A DNA stretch of 64,000 bases from JAPLST01 sp964397565 (GTDB taxonomy: Bacteria > Auribacterota > UBA3054 > JAPLST01): assembly GCA_964397565.1 (NCBI GenBank), contig CAYNJC010000006.1:81633-145632 (forward strand). Direction: 5' to 3'. Each line of letters starts with the position of its first letter. The first letter of the stretch is position 1. Both the position numbers and the translations under genes were made by a program. The notes under the pieces were generated by a model that did no database searches, had not been told where the DNA came from, and worked only from the letters and a program-made list of their open reading frames with translations. Below, in pieces: positions 15,622 through 24,959 of this stretch.

Positions 15622-17366
15622 TTGGTTCTCCTAACGTGATTGGTTATTCTTGCTTTAGACGCCGCAGGGCGTACACTCTTCACCGGTGCCGGCGCGTGCG
15701 CCAGCAGTTCGCGCGCATGGGCGCGGGCATGGGTGCTGTCATCCCCGAGCATGCGCGTCAATTCCGCTTCGCGCTCCGCGCCAGCCAGGGCGCGAATGGT
15801 AACGCTGGTGCGGTCCTGCGCCACCGTTTTTTCGACACTGAACTGGGTCGTGGCCCGGCAGGCGATCTGCGGCATGTGGGTGATGACAAAGACTTGGTGC
15901 GCGTCGGCCAGGCGTTGCAGCCGCTCGGCCACGGCATGCGCGACGGCGCCGCTGATGCCGGCATCAATTTCATCAAAAATCAAGACCGGCACATCGTCGC
16001 GCCGCATCGCCACGCATTTCAGCGCCAGCATGACGCGCGACAATTCACCGCCCGAGGCGATCTTCGCCAGCGGCTTGGGTTCTTCGCCCGGATTGGTGCT
16101 GATCAGCAACTCGATTTCTTCCGTGCCATTCGCACCGGGTTCCGGCAAGGGCGTCAGTTGCACAACCACGCGCGCGGCGCCCATGCCAAGCTGGGCCAAT
16201 TCGCCGGTGACCTGCGTCGCCAATTTGGGTGCGGCCGCGCGGCGAGCGCGACTGAGCTGCGTGCCGGCCTCGTTGAGCTCGCGCCGGCAGGCATCGGCGG
16301 TGGCGCGCAAGGTGGTCAAACGTTCCTCGAAACTGCCCAGCGACTGCAATTGTTCATCAGCCTGCGCGGCAAAGGCGAGGATGGTATCAATTGATTCGCC
16401 GTATTTTTTCTTCAACTGGACAATCTGGTGAATGCGGTCTTGGACGCGATTGAGTTCGCCCGGATCGGCCTCCAGGCGGGCGGCGTAGCCGGCACAATCG
16501 CCGCGCACGTCGTTTAATGATTGCAGCATGGCGCTCAGCGTCGCCGACCATGGCGCGCAGGCCGGGTCGCGCTGTTCAAGATGATGCGCCGTTTTCAGCG
16601 CGTGCTGGGTCCGCGTCACCAAACCCTGCTCCTCATCGTCGAGCATGGCGGTGAGCTGCGCCAGTGCCTCGGCCAATTCAGTGGCGTGCGCCAGCACGGT
16701 CTCGCGTTGCGTGAGCTCCACGTCCTCAGCGGGCCGCAGTTGCACGCTGCGAATGTCATTCAACTGAAAACGCAACAGGTCTTCCTGGCGCCGCAATTCG
16801 CGCTCGCGCGCAAGCCAGTCGGCATGTTCGTTCTCCGCCGTGCGCCATTGCGTGTGCAGCGCGCGCACGCGGGCCGCCAGTTCACTTGCGCCGGCATACG
16901 CATCCAGCATGTCGCGCTGCCAGCGGCGTTGGGTCAATGACTGCTGCTCGTGTTGCGAATGAATGTCAATGAATGTTTCGGCGATCTCGGCCAGTTGGCG
17001 CACCGGCACCAGGCGGCCGGCGATCTGTGCGAGGCTGCGTCCACTCTCGTGCAGTTCGCGCCGCACAATCAAGGGCTCGTCGCCGTCAAGCTCGATGCCG
17101 GCAGGTGCGAGAGCTTGCGCAATGCGGCTTTTCGCGGTATCCGCGGCGCCATCCCAGGCAAAAACGCCCTCGATGCTGGCGCGCGCCGCGCCTTTGCGCA
17201 GCAAGTCCGTGTCGGCGCGCTGGCCCAGCAATAACTGGAGCGAGCCAAGGATCATGGATTTGCCCGCGCCGGTCTCGCCCGTGACGGCCAGCAGCGCATC
17301 CGGGAATTCCACATCCACGCGCTCGACCAGCGCCAGATTCTCTATTCGCAAGCGTGCCAAATACAT
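15618..17366 (-). CDS. recN: DNA repair protein RecN
   Basis: A 582-aa SMC-like ATPase for recombinational repair of double-strand breaks. N-terminal LRIENLALVERVDVEF and Walker A GETGAGKS lie near residue 30. A central coiled coil runs over residues ~150-370. The C-terminal half has the ABC signature ASGGELSRVMLALK and Walker B VLIFDEIDAGISG, then FVITHMPQIA. Length is close to E. coli RecN (553 aa). The ATG at 17366 aligns with the normal start of the family; a longer in-frame reading would add an unrelated N-terminus. It is the first gene of the recN-cyclophilin-epimerase operon. Confidence 0.95.
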   Translation of the reverse strand: MYLARLRIENLALVERVDVEFPDALLAVTGETGAGKSMILGSLQLLLGQRADTDLLRKGAARASIEGVFAWDGAADTAKSRIAQALAPAGIELDGDEPLIVRRELHESGRSLAQIAGRLVPVRQLAEIAETFIDIHSQHEQQSLTQRRWQRDMLDAYAGASELAARVRALHTQWRTAENEHADWLARERELRRQEDLLRFQLNDIRSVQLRPAEDVELTQRETVLAHATELAEALAQLTAMLDDEEQGLVTRTQHALKTAHHLEQRDPACAPWSATLSAMLQSLNDVRGDCAGYAARLEADPGELNRVQDRIHQIVQLKKKYGESIDTILAFAAQADEQLQSLGSFEERLTTLRATADACRRELNEAGTQLSRARRAAAPKLATQVTGELAQLGMGAARVVVQLTPLPEPGANGTEEIELLISTNPGEEPKPLAKIASGGELSRVMLALKCVAMRRDDVPVLIFDEIDAGISGAVAHAVAERLQRLADAHQVFVITHMPQIACRATTQFSVEKTVAQDRTSVTIRALAGAEREAELTRMLGDDSTHARAHARELLAHAPAPVKSVRPAASKARITNHVRRTK

Positions 17367-17490
17367 AACACTAGCATGATAGCGAAATGCCGCCAGATTG
17401 ACAAGCGCACATGGATTAGTGACTGCTTTGCACTTACTGCGCCGCGCGACAAGTTCGCAGATGCGCATTGTGGTACTCGTTTACAACATA

Positions 17491-17519
17491 TTGACACGGA
17501 CGCGCGTATATGCTATACT
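17491..17519 (+). promoter_or_regulatory. Consensus sigma70 promoter of the subtilase gene
   Basis: TTGACA (17491-17496), 17-bp spacer, TATACT (17514-17519), 45 bp before the ATG at 17565. Confidence 0.88.
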
Positions 17520-17564
17520 TATTGTCACCATGTTCCCCTTGTTACCGTTTACTTTGGAGGCCGT

Positions 17565-20294
17565 ATGAAAACACTCACCCATCTCAGCGTCGCAGCCTTG
17601 TTGCTCCTTTCCCTCAACACCTTCGGCGCAGCGCCAAGCTTGAAACAAGCGGAAACGGTTGTCGTCGGCACACAACTCAATCCGCGCCAGCTGGTCAGTG
17701 TTAATCCTGCAATGGCGGCAGAATATGTCACGCTCGCCGGTCGGCGCGTCAATCCGCTCACCGCGCGCGACAGTCGCGGCCGGAACGTGGACCTTGCCCC
17801 GGCCGAACGTGCCACGGCAGATGACCTGCGCCTGGTGCAATTCACCCGGCCGCTTGATGGTGCTGCTGTCGCCGCGCTGGCGCAACAAGGCTTGGCCGTG
17901 CTGGGCGCGATACCCGACAACACCTTTATCATCAAAGCCGCGCCGAACGCATTGGCGGCCGTGCGCGCACTGCCCGGCGTGCGCTGGGTCGGCAATTATG
18001 CGCCGGAGTATCGCTACTCCGACCTTCTACAGGAGGCGTTGTGCGGGCGGGCCGCGACCCGGCCGACGATTCGCCTGCGCGTCTTTCCTGTGGCCGGCGC
18101 AGACATGAAGGCCTTTGCTGCCACATTAGATTCCGTGGGCGACATCGAGCAGGATGCGCAGACCATGCTCGTCACGCTGCCGACCGACGGCATCAGCAAA
18201 GTCGCCGCGTTGTCCGATGTGCTGCTGATTGACTACGCGCCGCTGAACGAAGTGAACAACAGCGTGGCCGCCGACATTGTGGACGCGCGCGACATGTGGC
18301 GCACGCGCAATTTCACCGGCAGCAATGAGATTGTGGCGGTGGCCGACAGCGGCTTGGACATTGGGGTCAACACGACGGCGATCCACGCCGACTTCCAGGA
18401 CAACGCCGGCGCCACGCGCATCGTGCAGATTTACGACAATCTCGGCGACGGCGCCAGCGATCCGTATTCAGGGCACGGCACGCATGTCGCCGGCTCGGTG
18501 CTGGGCAATGGCAGGATGTCGGGCGCCTGGCCGCAAACCAACGGCTTTCCGAGCACGTGCTATGCTGGCATGGCGCCGAAAGCGCGGCTGGTGTTTCAAG
18601 CGCAGGGCTCGAATTATCCGACCTGGGCCAGCGCAGTTCTTCTGCCCAACGGCTTGACCGGCCTGTTGATCCAAGCCTACAATGCCGGCGCGCGCATTCA
18701 TCAGGACAGTTGGGGCTCGGATTTGTACGGCCGGTACGATAGCATGTCAAAGGACTTGGACACAATCACGTTTTTCCGGCCGGATCTGTTGGTCTGTTTC
18801 TCGGCCGGCAACGCGGGGGTGGACACGAATCCGGCCAATGGCGTGGTGGATCTCGGCTCGGTCGGCCGGCCGGGTTCAGCCAAGAATTGCATGACCGTGG
18901 GCGCCACCGAAAATCTGCGCACGGGCGAATCCGGCACGTGGGGCGGTTGGTCTCCCATTATCTATCCGAGTGCGCCGATCAACGCCGATCCGGTCGCGAA
19001 TGCGCCGACCGGCATGGCCGCGTTTTCGAGCCGCGGCCCGTGCAAAGACGGCCGCATCAAGCCGGAAATTTGCGCGCCCGGCACCTACATCGCCTCGGTC
19101 TGCACGCATGCCGCGGCAACCCCGAGTGCGCTGCTGTGGGGCATGGGCTCCTTGCTGGCTGGCCAGACAAATTATGTCTACAGCGGTGGCACCAGCATGT
19201 CCTGCCCGCTGGTCTCGGGCGCCGCGGCGGTGTTGCGCGAATACTTGCGCGTCAATCGCAGTTGGTCCAATCCGCCCGCCTGCCTGATCAAGGCCATGTT
19301 GCTGAATGGCGCGACGGAAAACATGCCTGGACAGTACGGCACCGGCGCCACGCAAGAAATGGGGCCCGTACCGAATAATGTCGAGGGCTGGGGCCGCCTG
19401 AACATTGAAAATGCCTTCTATGGCGATGTGAACTACCGCATGTTCCTGTGGACCAATGCCTTTGGTGTTGCGGGAGAGTTCACCTCCAATATCACGGTGT
19501 ACACCACCAACAATCCGCTGAAAGTGCACTTGACCTGGACGGATTACCCGGCGTCCACACGTACCTATGGCCAGAATGGCGGCGGCTTGATGAACGATCT
19601 TGACCTGCGCGTCGTGGATCCGAGCAATCGCACGAATTACCCATTGGCCATGAATACCAGCGCGTGCATTGCGTATCACACCAATGACGAGAGCCTCATG
19701 TATTATACCGGCCCGGTCTTTTTGTGGGAAGCCAATCGCTTCACCGCGCCGCAGTTGCCCATGACGCTGACGCGCCTGGAACAACTGACTTACGCTACGG
19801 CCGCCGGCACCAATGCGACCTTTATCTGGAGCGAGTCCGGCGGCCTGCCCGGCGCAATACTGTTTGCAGTCACGAATGTTGTCCCCGCCGGCTTTTGGAT
19901 GTACAGCTACACCATCTCGGTTGCATTGCCCACAACGAATTTCTTTGTCGGATCGCGCTTGCTCGGCGGCGCGGCCTATAGTGCGCGCGATGCTGGTGGC
20001 GTTGCGCGCACGTACTACAACACAGGCGGCGGCTGGGCGGCGCTGGGGGCGGGTGATATGTGGATGCATGCTTATGGCAATGTTACGACCGGCGATCATG
20101 TCAATACGGTCGAGGGCATTATCCTCACGAATCCGCCGGCGGGCACGTATAAGATCATTGTATCCGGCAACAATCTGCCGTGGACACCGGTGCGCTTTGC
20201 CGTGGCGATGTCCGGCAGTCTTGTGCCGGAGCCGGCGCTGGTGCTGGGGCTTGGCTTGGCCGTCGCGCTGCTGCGGCGCAGTGTGAAAGTTTAA
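17565..20294 (+). CDS. Secreted subtilisin-like serine protease with PEP-CTERM tail
   Basis: A 909-aa protein with a signal peptide (MKTLTHLSVAALLLLSLNTFG). After a propeptide-like region it has the S8 catalytic triad: VAVADSGLDIG (Asp), YSGHGTHVAGSV (His) and GGTSMSCPLVSGAA (Ser). A C-terminal beta-rich domain follows, containing a Met/Leu-rich DYPASTRTYGQNGGGLMNDLDL stretch of the proprotein-convertase P-like type seen in S8 proteases. The extreme C-terminus is VPEPALVLGLGLAVALLRR, a PEP-CTERM sorting signal (VPEP, hydrophobic helix, Arg pair) recognised by exosortases. The product is therefore exported, processed and probably attached to the surface or polymer matrix. The ATG has TTGGAGG upstream. 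Confidence 0.93.
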   Translation: MKTLTHLSVAALLLLSLNTFGAAPSLKQAETVVVGTQLNPRQLVSVNPAMAAEYVTLAGRRVNPLTARDSRGRNVDLAPAERATADDLRLVQFTRPLDGAAVAALAQQGLAVLGAIPDNTFIIKAAPNALAAVRALPGVRWVGNYAPEYRYSDLLQEALCGRAATRPTIRLRVFPVAGADMKAFAATLDSVGDIEQDAQTMLVTLPTDGISKVAALSDVLLIDYAPLNEVNNSVAADIVDARDMWRTRNFTGSNEIVAVADSGLDIGVNTTAIHADFQDNAGATRIVQIYDNLGDGASDPYSGHGTHVAGSVLGNGRMSGAWPQTNGFPSTCYAGMAPKARLVFQAQGSNYPTWASAVLLPNGLTGLLIQAYNAGARIHQDSWGSDLYGRYDSMSKDLDTITFFRPDLLVCFSAGNAGVDTNPANGVVDLGSVGRPGSAKNCMTVGATENLRTGESGTWGGWSPIIYPSAPINADPVANAPTGMAAFSSRGPCKDGRIKPEICAPGTYIASVCTHAAATPSALLWGMGSLLAGQTNYVYSGGTSMSCPLVSGAAAVLREYLRVNRSWSNPPACLIKAMLLNGATENMPGQYGTGATQEMGPVPNNVEGWGRLNIENAFYGDVNYRMFLWTNAFGVAGEFTSNITVYTTNNPLKVHLTWTDYPASTRTYGQNGGGLMNDLDLRVVDPSNRTNYPLAMNTSACIAYHTNDESLMYYTGPVFLWEANRFTAPQLPMTLTRLEQLTYATAAGTNATFIWSESGGLPGAILFAVTNVVPAGFWMYSYTISVALPTTNFFVGSRLLGGAAYSARDAGGVARTYYNTGGGWAALGAGDMWMHAYGNVTTGDHVNTVEGIILTNPPAGTYKIIVSGNNLPWTPVRFAVAMSGSLVPEPALVLGLGLAVALLRRSVKV

Positions 20295-20401
20295 GGTATA
20301 AGGTTTTAGGTTGCTGCTGAACACCGCCGCATCCCGCCGCTGGCGGGATCCACGCCGCTGGCGGGACTCCAAGCAGCCGACGCACCTGCAGGTTTCAGGT
20401 T

Positions 20402-20426
20402 TCATCGGTCATCGGTCATCATTCAT
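20402..20426. repeat. Short heptamer repeat (ATCGGTC-type)
   Basis: TCATCGGTCATCGGTCATCATTCAT has two perfect ATCGGTC units plus decayed ones. It lies just upstream of the DHH gene promoter, in the 209-bp gap 20295-20503, which also holds the hairpin CCGCTGGCGGGATCCACGCC. Confidence 0.5.
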
Positions 20427-20435
20427 TGATGGCGC

Positions 20436-20464
20436 TTGACGCTGCCGCCGGGTTTGCCTACAAT
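20436..20464 (+). promoter_or_regulatory. Sigma70 promoter of the DHH phosphoesterase gene
   Basis: TTGACG (20436-20441), 17-bp spacer, TACAAT (20459-20464). Transcription should start near 20471, which excludes the upstream in-frame ATG at 20426. Confidence 0.8.
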
Positions 20465-20471
20465 AGCTCTT

Positions 20472-20507
20472 ATGAAGAAGCTTGCTTTTGTGATAGGGCG
20501 CGTATGA
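20472..20507 (+). CDS. Possible 11-codon leader peptide MKKLAFVIGRV
   Basis: An ATG sits at the predicted transcript start (20472) and opens an 11-residue frame whose TGA overlaps the ATG of the next gene (ATGA, 20504-20507). It may be a leader that couples translation of the DHH gene, which has only a weak Shine-Dalgarno of its own. An alternative is that it is chance. Confidence 0.4.
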   Translation: MKKLAFVIGRV

Positions 20508-21568
20508 GCGGTCATATTCTCAAGGATTTTCTGCACAATCACCAGACCATGAGGCGCTGGGAACGGCTGCGCCGATTGGTGACGCCGCAGGACACGCTCG
20601 GCATTATCATTTATGGCGAACCGGATCCGGATTCCTTGGCGGCGGCGTGGGCCTTGCGCCATATTTTCCGCCCGCGCGTGCACGCGGTTGAGATTGTCGC
20701 GCAACAGCCGGTGCGGCGCGAGCAGAATGTGCGCTTCCTCAATGTGCTCAAAATCCCGTTGAAAGTGGTGGACGAGATTGCTTGGCAGGCCTACACCAAG
20801 CGCGCGCTGGTGGATGCCCAACCGGATTTCTTCCAGCCGGCGCCGGCGGTGCCGTTTGACATTGTCATTGATCACCATCCCAAGCGCACAAAATGCCAGG
20901 CGCGCTTCGCCGATATTCGCGTCAGCTATGGTTCCACCTGCACGATCCTGCTGGAGTACATTTTGTGCGCCGGTGACACGCTGCCGAAGCGCCTGGCGAC
21001 GGGCTTGTGGTATGGCCTATGGATCGATACCGACAAACTAACGCGGGCGGCCTCGGCGCAAGACATGGCGGCCATCAGCTATCTCTATCGCAAGGCCGAC
21101 GTGGAAACGCTGCGCTGGCTCGAGCAGACCCAGATTCCCGGCGCGTATCGCCCGTTGTATCAACGCGGGCTCGCCGCGCTGGCGCAGGATGACAAGCGCG
21201 CGCTGGTCTGTCTGGGCGAGATTCCGCAGCCGGACGCCTGTGTCCATGTCGCTGATTTTCTCGCGCGCTTTGGCGGCGTGCACTGGGTTGCTGTCGCCGG
21301 CGTGTTTGAGCAGAGGCTGTATGTGGTTTTCCGCAGCGGCATGTATGGTGTCAACGTCGGACGGATTGCGCGTCAAAAACTCGGCGCGTTTGGCAGCGCC
21401 GGCGGGCATCTCGACAAAGCGCGCGCGGAAATCCCGCTGGCGCGCCTGACGGACATCTTGCACGCCGAATTCACCCCCGCGCACCTTGACGCCTGGCTGC
21501 ACAGTGTGCTCCTGCCGCGCCGCGCGCGGGCCGCGGCGCTCGCAGCACAACGCCACCACGCCAAGTAA
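20504..21568 (+). CDS. DHH-family phosphoesterase (NrnA/RecJ-like)
   Basis: A 354-aa member of the DHH/DHHA1 superfamily. Motifs: GIIIYGEPDPDSLAAAWAL (the DPDS metal site), IVIDHHPKR (the DHH motif) and a C-terminal AFGSAGGHLDKARAEIPL (degenerate GGGH of DHHA1). Relatives degrade short oligoribonucleotides (nanoRNases), pAp or cyclic dinucleotide products, and the exact substrate here is open. The start is placed at 20504, downstream of the promoter; the longer in-frame start at 20426 lies before the -35 box. Confidence 0.85.
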   Translation: MSGHILKDFLHNHQTMRRWERLRRLVTPQDTLGIIIYGEPDPDSLAAAWALRHIFRPRVHAVEIVAQQPVRREQNVRFLNVLKIPLKVVDEIAWQAYTKRALVDAQPDFFQPAPAVPFDIVIDHHPKRTKCQARFADIRVSYGSTCTILLEYILCAGDTLPKRLATGLWYGLWIDTDKLTRAASAQDMAAISYLYRKADVETLRWLEQTQIPGAYRPLYQRGLAALAQDDKRALVCLGEIPQPDACVHVADFLARFGGVHWVAVAGVFEQRLYVVFRSGMYGVNVGRIARQKLGAFGSAGGHLDKARAEIPLARLTDILHAEFTPAHLDAWLHSVLLPRRARAAALAAQRHHAK

Positions 21569-21588
21569 TCCACCATCCAACCTCTGTC

Positions 21589-23304
21589 ATGAGCACACTG
21601 ATCAAACTCCCTGCAACAAAAACGTATGTGCCTTCCATGCCGGTCATCGGCGTCTTTGCCACCTGCGACCCGCGCATTGACCCGGCGTCGCGCACCCGCG
21701 CCCAGAATATTGTGCGCCTGTCCGCCGAACTCATCGCCGCGCACGTGCGCCTGCCGGACGGGGCCGCGCCGCCGGTTGTCTGGGCCGCCACGCTCGTTGA
21801 CGGCGAGCGCCAAGCCGACATTGTCGCGCAGCAATTCAAGCAGCAGGGCGTCAGCATTTTGGTGTGCACGCCCGACACCTGGGCGTTTCCGCAACTCGGC
21901 CTGATCTCGCTCCTGTCCCATTTTCCGATGGATACGCCGCTCAACCTGACCTGCGGCAATAGCGGGCCCAGGCCGGGCGTCGTCTTCACCCATGCCGCCA
22001 GCGGCGCGATCTCGCAGTATGGCCGGCTGGTGCATATCAACGTCGGCACCTGGGCCGACACCGGCGCCAATCCGAAAATGACGGCCGGCACCGCTACCGC
22101 CTTGGTTGACTGGTGCTACGCCGCGCTTACCTTTGTCGGCTTGAAGGGCCGCCGGGTCGTGCTCTTCGGCCACGACTCGATGGGCATGGAGACGGCCCTC
22201 CAACATATTATTCCGACGCGCACGACCTTTGGTATCGAGATCACGCGGCTGGACATGAAACTGCTGGCCGACATGCTGGCTAAGAAGGCCTATGACGAGA
22301 AAGAGCTGGTCGCCTTGCGCGCCTGGCTCGACAAACATCTGGGCTCGCGCATTGAATTGCCCAAGAAAATTGACAGTGCCCGTTTCAACCAAAGCCTGGC
22401 GATGTACCTGATCGTGCGCGATCTAATGGCCGAGCTGAATGCCGTCGGCGGTGGCTTCATGAGCCAGCTCGAATGGGGCTCGGACCGGCGCGGCGTTCCA
22501 CTGCCCGTCGCCGACTGCATGGAATCGCTGTTCAATGCGAGTTTCGATCACAACGGGCGCAAACCCGCGCTGCCGTACGCGACCGAGGCCGACGCGCAGG
22601 GGCTCTTGACGATGCTGTTCTACACCTGGCTTTCGGGCGGCAATCCGCCGCTGTTTATGGACTTCCGCAAAGTCTGGGAAGCGTGGGAACTCAAGGCCCT
22701 GGCCAAGAAACTTGGTCTGGCCGGCCTGAAAGGTACGACGCTGTGGGAGCAAAAAGGATTGGTGGACGGCGACAACTCCGGCAGCGCCTCGTTTGACTGG
22801 GCCCAGAAGCCGGGCGCGCGCATCGCCGACATCATGCGCGGGATCAGCATGCCGCTGGCCGATCCGGGCTATTTTCCGGGTATGGGCAATTCAGTCACGT
22901 TTGTCACGCCCGGCGGTATCGAGGGCATCGCCGGCCGCCTGGCCTACAGCGCGACCACGAACTTGTTCACCATGTTCTGGGACGAGGCCGGCACGATTGA
23001 TCTGCCCGACCCGCTCTGTCACGCCGTCTGCCATACCTCGTCGCCGACGTGGCCGCACACGTTTGTCGTACCAAAATACGCCTCAATGTTCGAATACAAG
23101 CACTATGCGCCGGCCAACCATTTGCACATGACCTGGAATCTCAAACCCGCGCGCCTCCAATATTGGATGGACCTGGCCAATGTGCTCTCCGGCACGCCGT
23201 GGGCCGCCCGTCCGCAGTTTGTCGAAGGCACCGACCGGCCGCAACCGCTGCTGTTCCTGCAAAACGGCGGCGAGACGGCGGCGAAGATGCGGCGCGCGCG
23301 CTGA
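21589..23304 (+). CDS. L-fucose isomerase family protein
   Basis: A 571-aa protein of the FucI family, which converts L-fucose to L-fuculose (some members act on D-arabinose or related sugars). The family is about 590 aa. Signs are the N-terminal MPVIGVFATCDPRID, WAFPQLGLISLLSHFP, NLTCGNSGPRPG, the metal-binding residues in LPYATEADAQGLLTML (Glu), PLFMDFRKVWE (Asp) and PANHLHMTWN (His), and ADPGYFPGMGNSVTFVTPGG. It is cytoplasmic, manganese-dependent by family knowledge. No fuculose kinase or aldolase is adjacent, so the rest of the pathway lies elsewhere. It starts 20 bp after the DHH gene and may share its transcript. Confidence 0.9.
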   Translation: MSTLIKLPATKTYVPSMPVIGVFATCDPRIDPASRTRAQNIVRLSAELIAAHVRLPDGAAPPVVWAATLVDGERQADIVAQQFKQQGVSILVCTPDTWAFPQLGLISLLSHFPMDTPLNLTCGNSGPRPGVVFTHAASGAISQYGRLVHINVGTWADTGANPKMTAGTATALVDWCYAALTFVGLKGRRVVLFGHDSMGMETALQHIIPTRTTFGIEITRLDMKLLADMLAKKAYDEKELVALRAWLDKHLGSRIELPKKIDSARFNQSLAMYLIVRDLMAELNAVGGGFMSQLEWGSDRRGVPLPVADCMESLFNASFDHNGRKPALPYATEADAQGLLTMLFYTWLSGGNPPLFMDFRKVWEAWELKALAKKLGLAGLKGTTLWEQKGLVDGDNSGSASFDWAQKPGARIADIMRGISMPLADPGYFPGMGNSVTFVTPGGIEGIAGRLAYSATTNLFTMFWDEAGTIDLPDPLCHAVCHTSSPTWPHTFVVPKYASMFEYKHYAPANHLHMTWNLKPARLQYWMDLANVLSGTPWAARPQFVEGTDRPQPLLFLQNGGETAAKMRRAR

Positions 23305-23391
23305 GCGCGCGCACAGTTTTGACGAAGAGGACAAGAGATGAACGAGAGGTACGCCGCCGCCGCTGAAGCAGCCGCGCCTTCAGGCGTGGTC

Positions 23392-23526
23392 ATTGTAGCC
23401 GCGGGCGTTGACCGCGGTGCTGCGCCACGCCGCGCAGCGGCGTGGCTACAGGCAGCAGTAGCCGGCCTCAACGCGACCGGCTACAAACAAGCCGCGCCTT
23501 ATTGTAGCCGCGGGCGTTGACCGCGG
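23392..23526. repeat. REP-like direct repeats
   Basis: ATTGTAGCCGCGGGCGTTG followed by ACCGCGG occurs at 23392-23417 and again at 23501-23526. Other stem sequences fill the 303-bp gap 23305-23607 (CCACGCCGCGCAGCGGCGTGG; CCCCTGAAGGGG). The motif is the same as the core of the family 1 TIR elements, suggesting a common origin. Confidence 0.75.
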
Positions 23527-23607
23527 GTGCTGCGACCGTTGCCGCCCCTGAAGGGGCAGCTACAGATGAAATAGAACTGCGTTTGTAATCTAACGCAAGG
23601 AGCTGTC

Positions 23608-24126
23608 ATGAGCAAGCAGCGTGCATCGCGTGGCCTGGTGTGGGCCGTGCTGTGGATTCTGGTCGGCGTTGCCTGGCTGTTGAGCAATCGCGGCATCATT
23701 CCGCACAACCTGCTGGCATGGGAGCGCGACTGGCCGCTCGTCTTTGTGGTGATTGGTGCCGTGATGGTGTGGAACATCATGACGCGCCGGACGGCCGCGC
23801 CGGCGATCTGTGAGACCGAGCCGGCGCCGGCGCGGGCGGGCGGGCGGCGGCTGCGCGTCATGGTGACAGAATCAGGCACGTCGCGCGTCAACATCACGGT
23901 GCCGCTCAGCGTCGCCAGCGCGGTGCTGAAACTTGGCGGCTATGTCAGCGTGCATCTGCCGGAAAGCGCGCGGGCCAGCCTGCGCGAGAAGGGCCTCGAT
24001 TTCGAGCAGATGCCGGCCGAGCAATTGGTCGAGGCCTTGCGCGCCTGCGCCGCAGACGGGCCGGTCGAGCTGGTCAATGTGGTTGATGACACCGACGACA
24101 CCTGCGTGCGGATCAGTATCGAGTAG
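23608..24126 (+). CDS. Membrane protein with LiaI/LiaF-like TM region and SHOCT-like domain
   Basis: 172 aa. Two N-terminal membrane segments (VWAVLWILVGVAWLLSNRG and WPLVFVVIGAVMVWNIM) match the DUF5668/LiaF-type transmembrane unit. After an Ala/Pro linker, residues ~85-172 (LRVMVTESGTSRVNITVPL...ELVNVVDDTDDTCVRISIE) resemble the C-terminal domain of YvlB/LiaX proteins, which are linked to cell-envelope stress in other bacteria. A good AAGGAG Shine-Dalgarno precedes the ATG. The role here is inferred from the family only. Confidence 0.75.
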   Translation: MSKQRASRGLVWAVLWILVGVAWLLSNRGIIPHNLLAWERDWPLVFVVIGAVMVWNIMTRRTAAPAICETEPAPARAGGRRLRVMVTESGTSRVNITVPLSVASAVLKLGGYVSVHLPESARASLREKGLDFEQMPAEQLVEALRACAADGPVELVNVVDDTDDTCVRISIE

Positions 24127-24206
24127 GCCTTATTGAGGAATTTGTTCGCAGCGACCAAATTCATCTGCTGACGCAGCGAGTTTCCATCCTTCCATACTCG
24201 GCACGG

Positions 24207-24605
24207 TCACCGATAATACAGCAGCAGCAGCAATGCCAACGCGACTAGCACGGCAACCACGCCGCTGATCCGCAGCCAAACGGGATTGCCGGACGTCCAC
24301 GGCTGCGCCAGGCTGCGCAGCAACTCGGGCGCGTGATAGGCCATGCCGGCCACGATCCAGAGCGTGCCCAACACCAGCGTTACAGCCGCAATGCTGTTCA
24401 CGGTCATGGCGGTTACCACAATGCAGACCAACCCGAGCACGATGGTTAGCGATCCCAGTACGCGCAACACCCTGATCGGCAAGTTGAGCCACCAGCGCAT
24501 GATCTTGGCCGCCACGCCAGGCAAGAATAACATCAGCAAACCTTTGACTAAGGCCGCGATGCTGACGATCAAAATGATGATGCGCATGAATTGCAGCGTG
24601 TTCAT
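24207..24605 (-). CDS. Small membrane protein (132 aa)
   Basis: Four hydrophobic segments cover nearly the whole protein (IIILIVSIAALVKGLLMLFL, VLGSLTIVLGLVCIVV, AAVTLVLGTLWIVAGM, ISGVVAVLVALALLLLL). I do not recognise the family; the layout resembles small uncharacterised DUF-type inner membrane proteins. The ATG at 24605 has an AGGAG Shine-Dalgarno. It is convergent with the LiaF-like gene. Confidence 0.7.
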   Translation of the reverse strand: MNTLQFMRIIILIVSIAALVKGLLMLFLPGVAAKIMRWWLNLPIRVLRVLGSLTIVLGLVCIVVTAMTVNSIAAVTLVLGTLWIVAGMAYHAPELLRSLAQPWTSGNPVWLRISGVVAVLVALALLLLLYYR

Positions 24606-24959
24606 GATGAGCTCCTGTGGCTGAGCCGCGTGGCTGTGAAAATGAAGGTGTGTGGCTCTCTAATGTTGCGCTGCTAAGACGACACATCGGTGTTGATGTG
24701 CGCAAGCAGACCCTATCAACACATCAGTATACCAGTTGGCTGTTTCCAGAGCAAGCGGCAGTGCGCCCAACTGCACTGCACCGATTGGGATACGTGCCCG
24801 CACGACGTCCGCGTTGCCCACCCTTGTTGCAGAAAAGCCGTGCCAGTGGCGCTTCGAACGCCATGTGCAGGTGGATTCTGGTATAATGCTGCGGCGCTAT
24901 CGTGCTGGCAGTTCTGGCACGCCGCACCCGAACGGATTAACAGTTTTTGGAAATTGGAT
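24606..24959. other. Intergenic gap with a likely -10 box for the oxidoreductase
   Basis: No gene is seen. A TATAAT at about 24891-24896 lies 64 bp before the oxidoreductase ATG, but the matching -35 is poor. An inverted repeat CACATC...GATGTG lies near 24684-24701. Confidence 0.5.

Noticed and set aside
18876..20405. 509-aa minus-strand frame within the subtilase gene
   Set aside because: Antisense shadow without motifs, rich in Arg and Gln; the subtilase frame carries the full catalytic triad and sorting tail.
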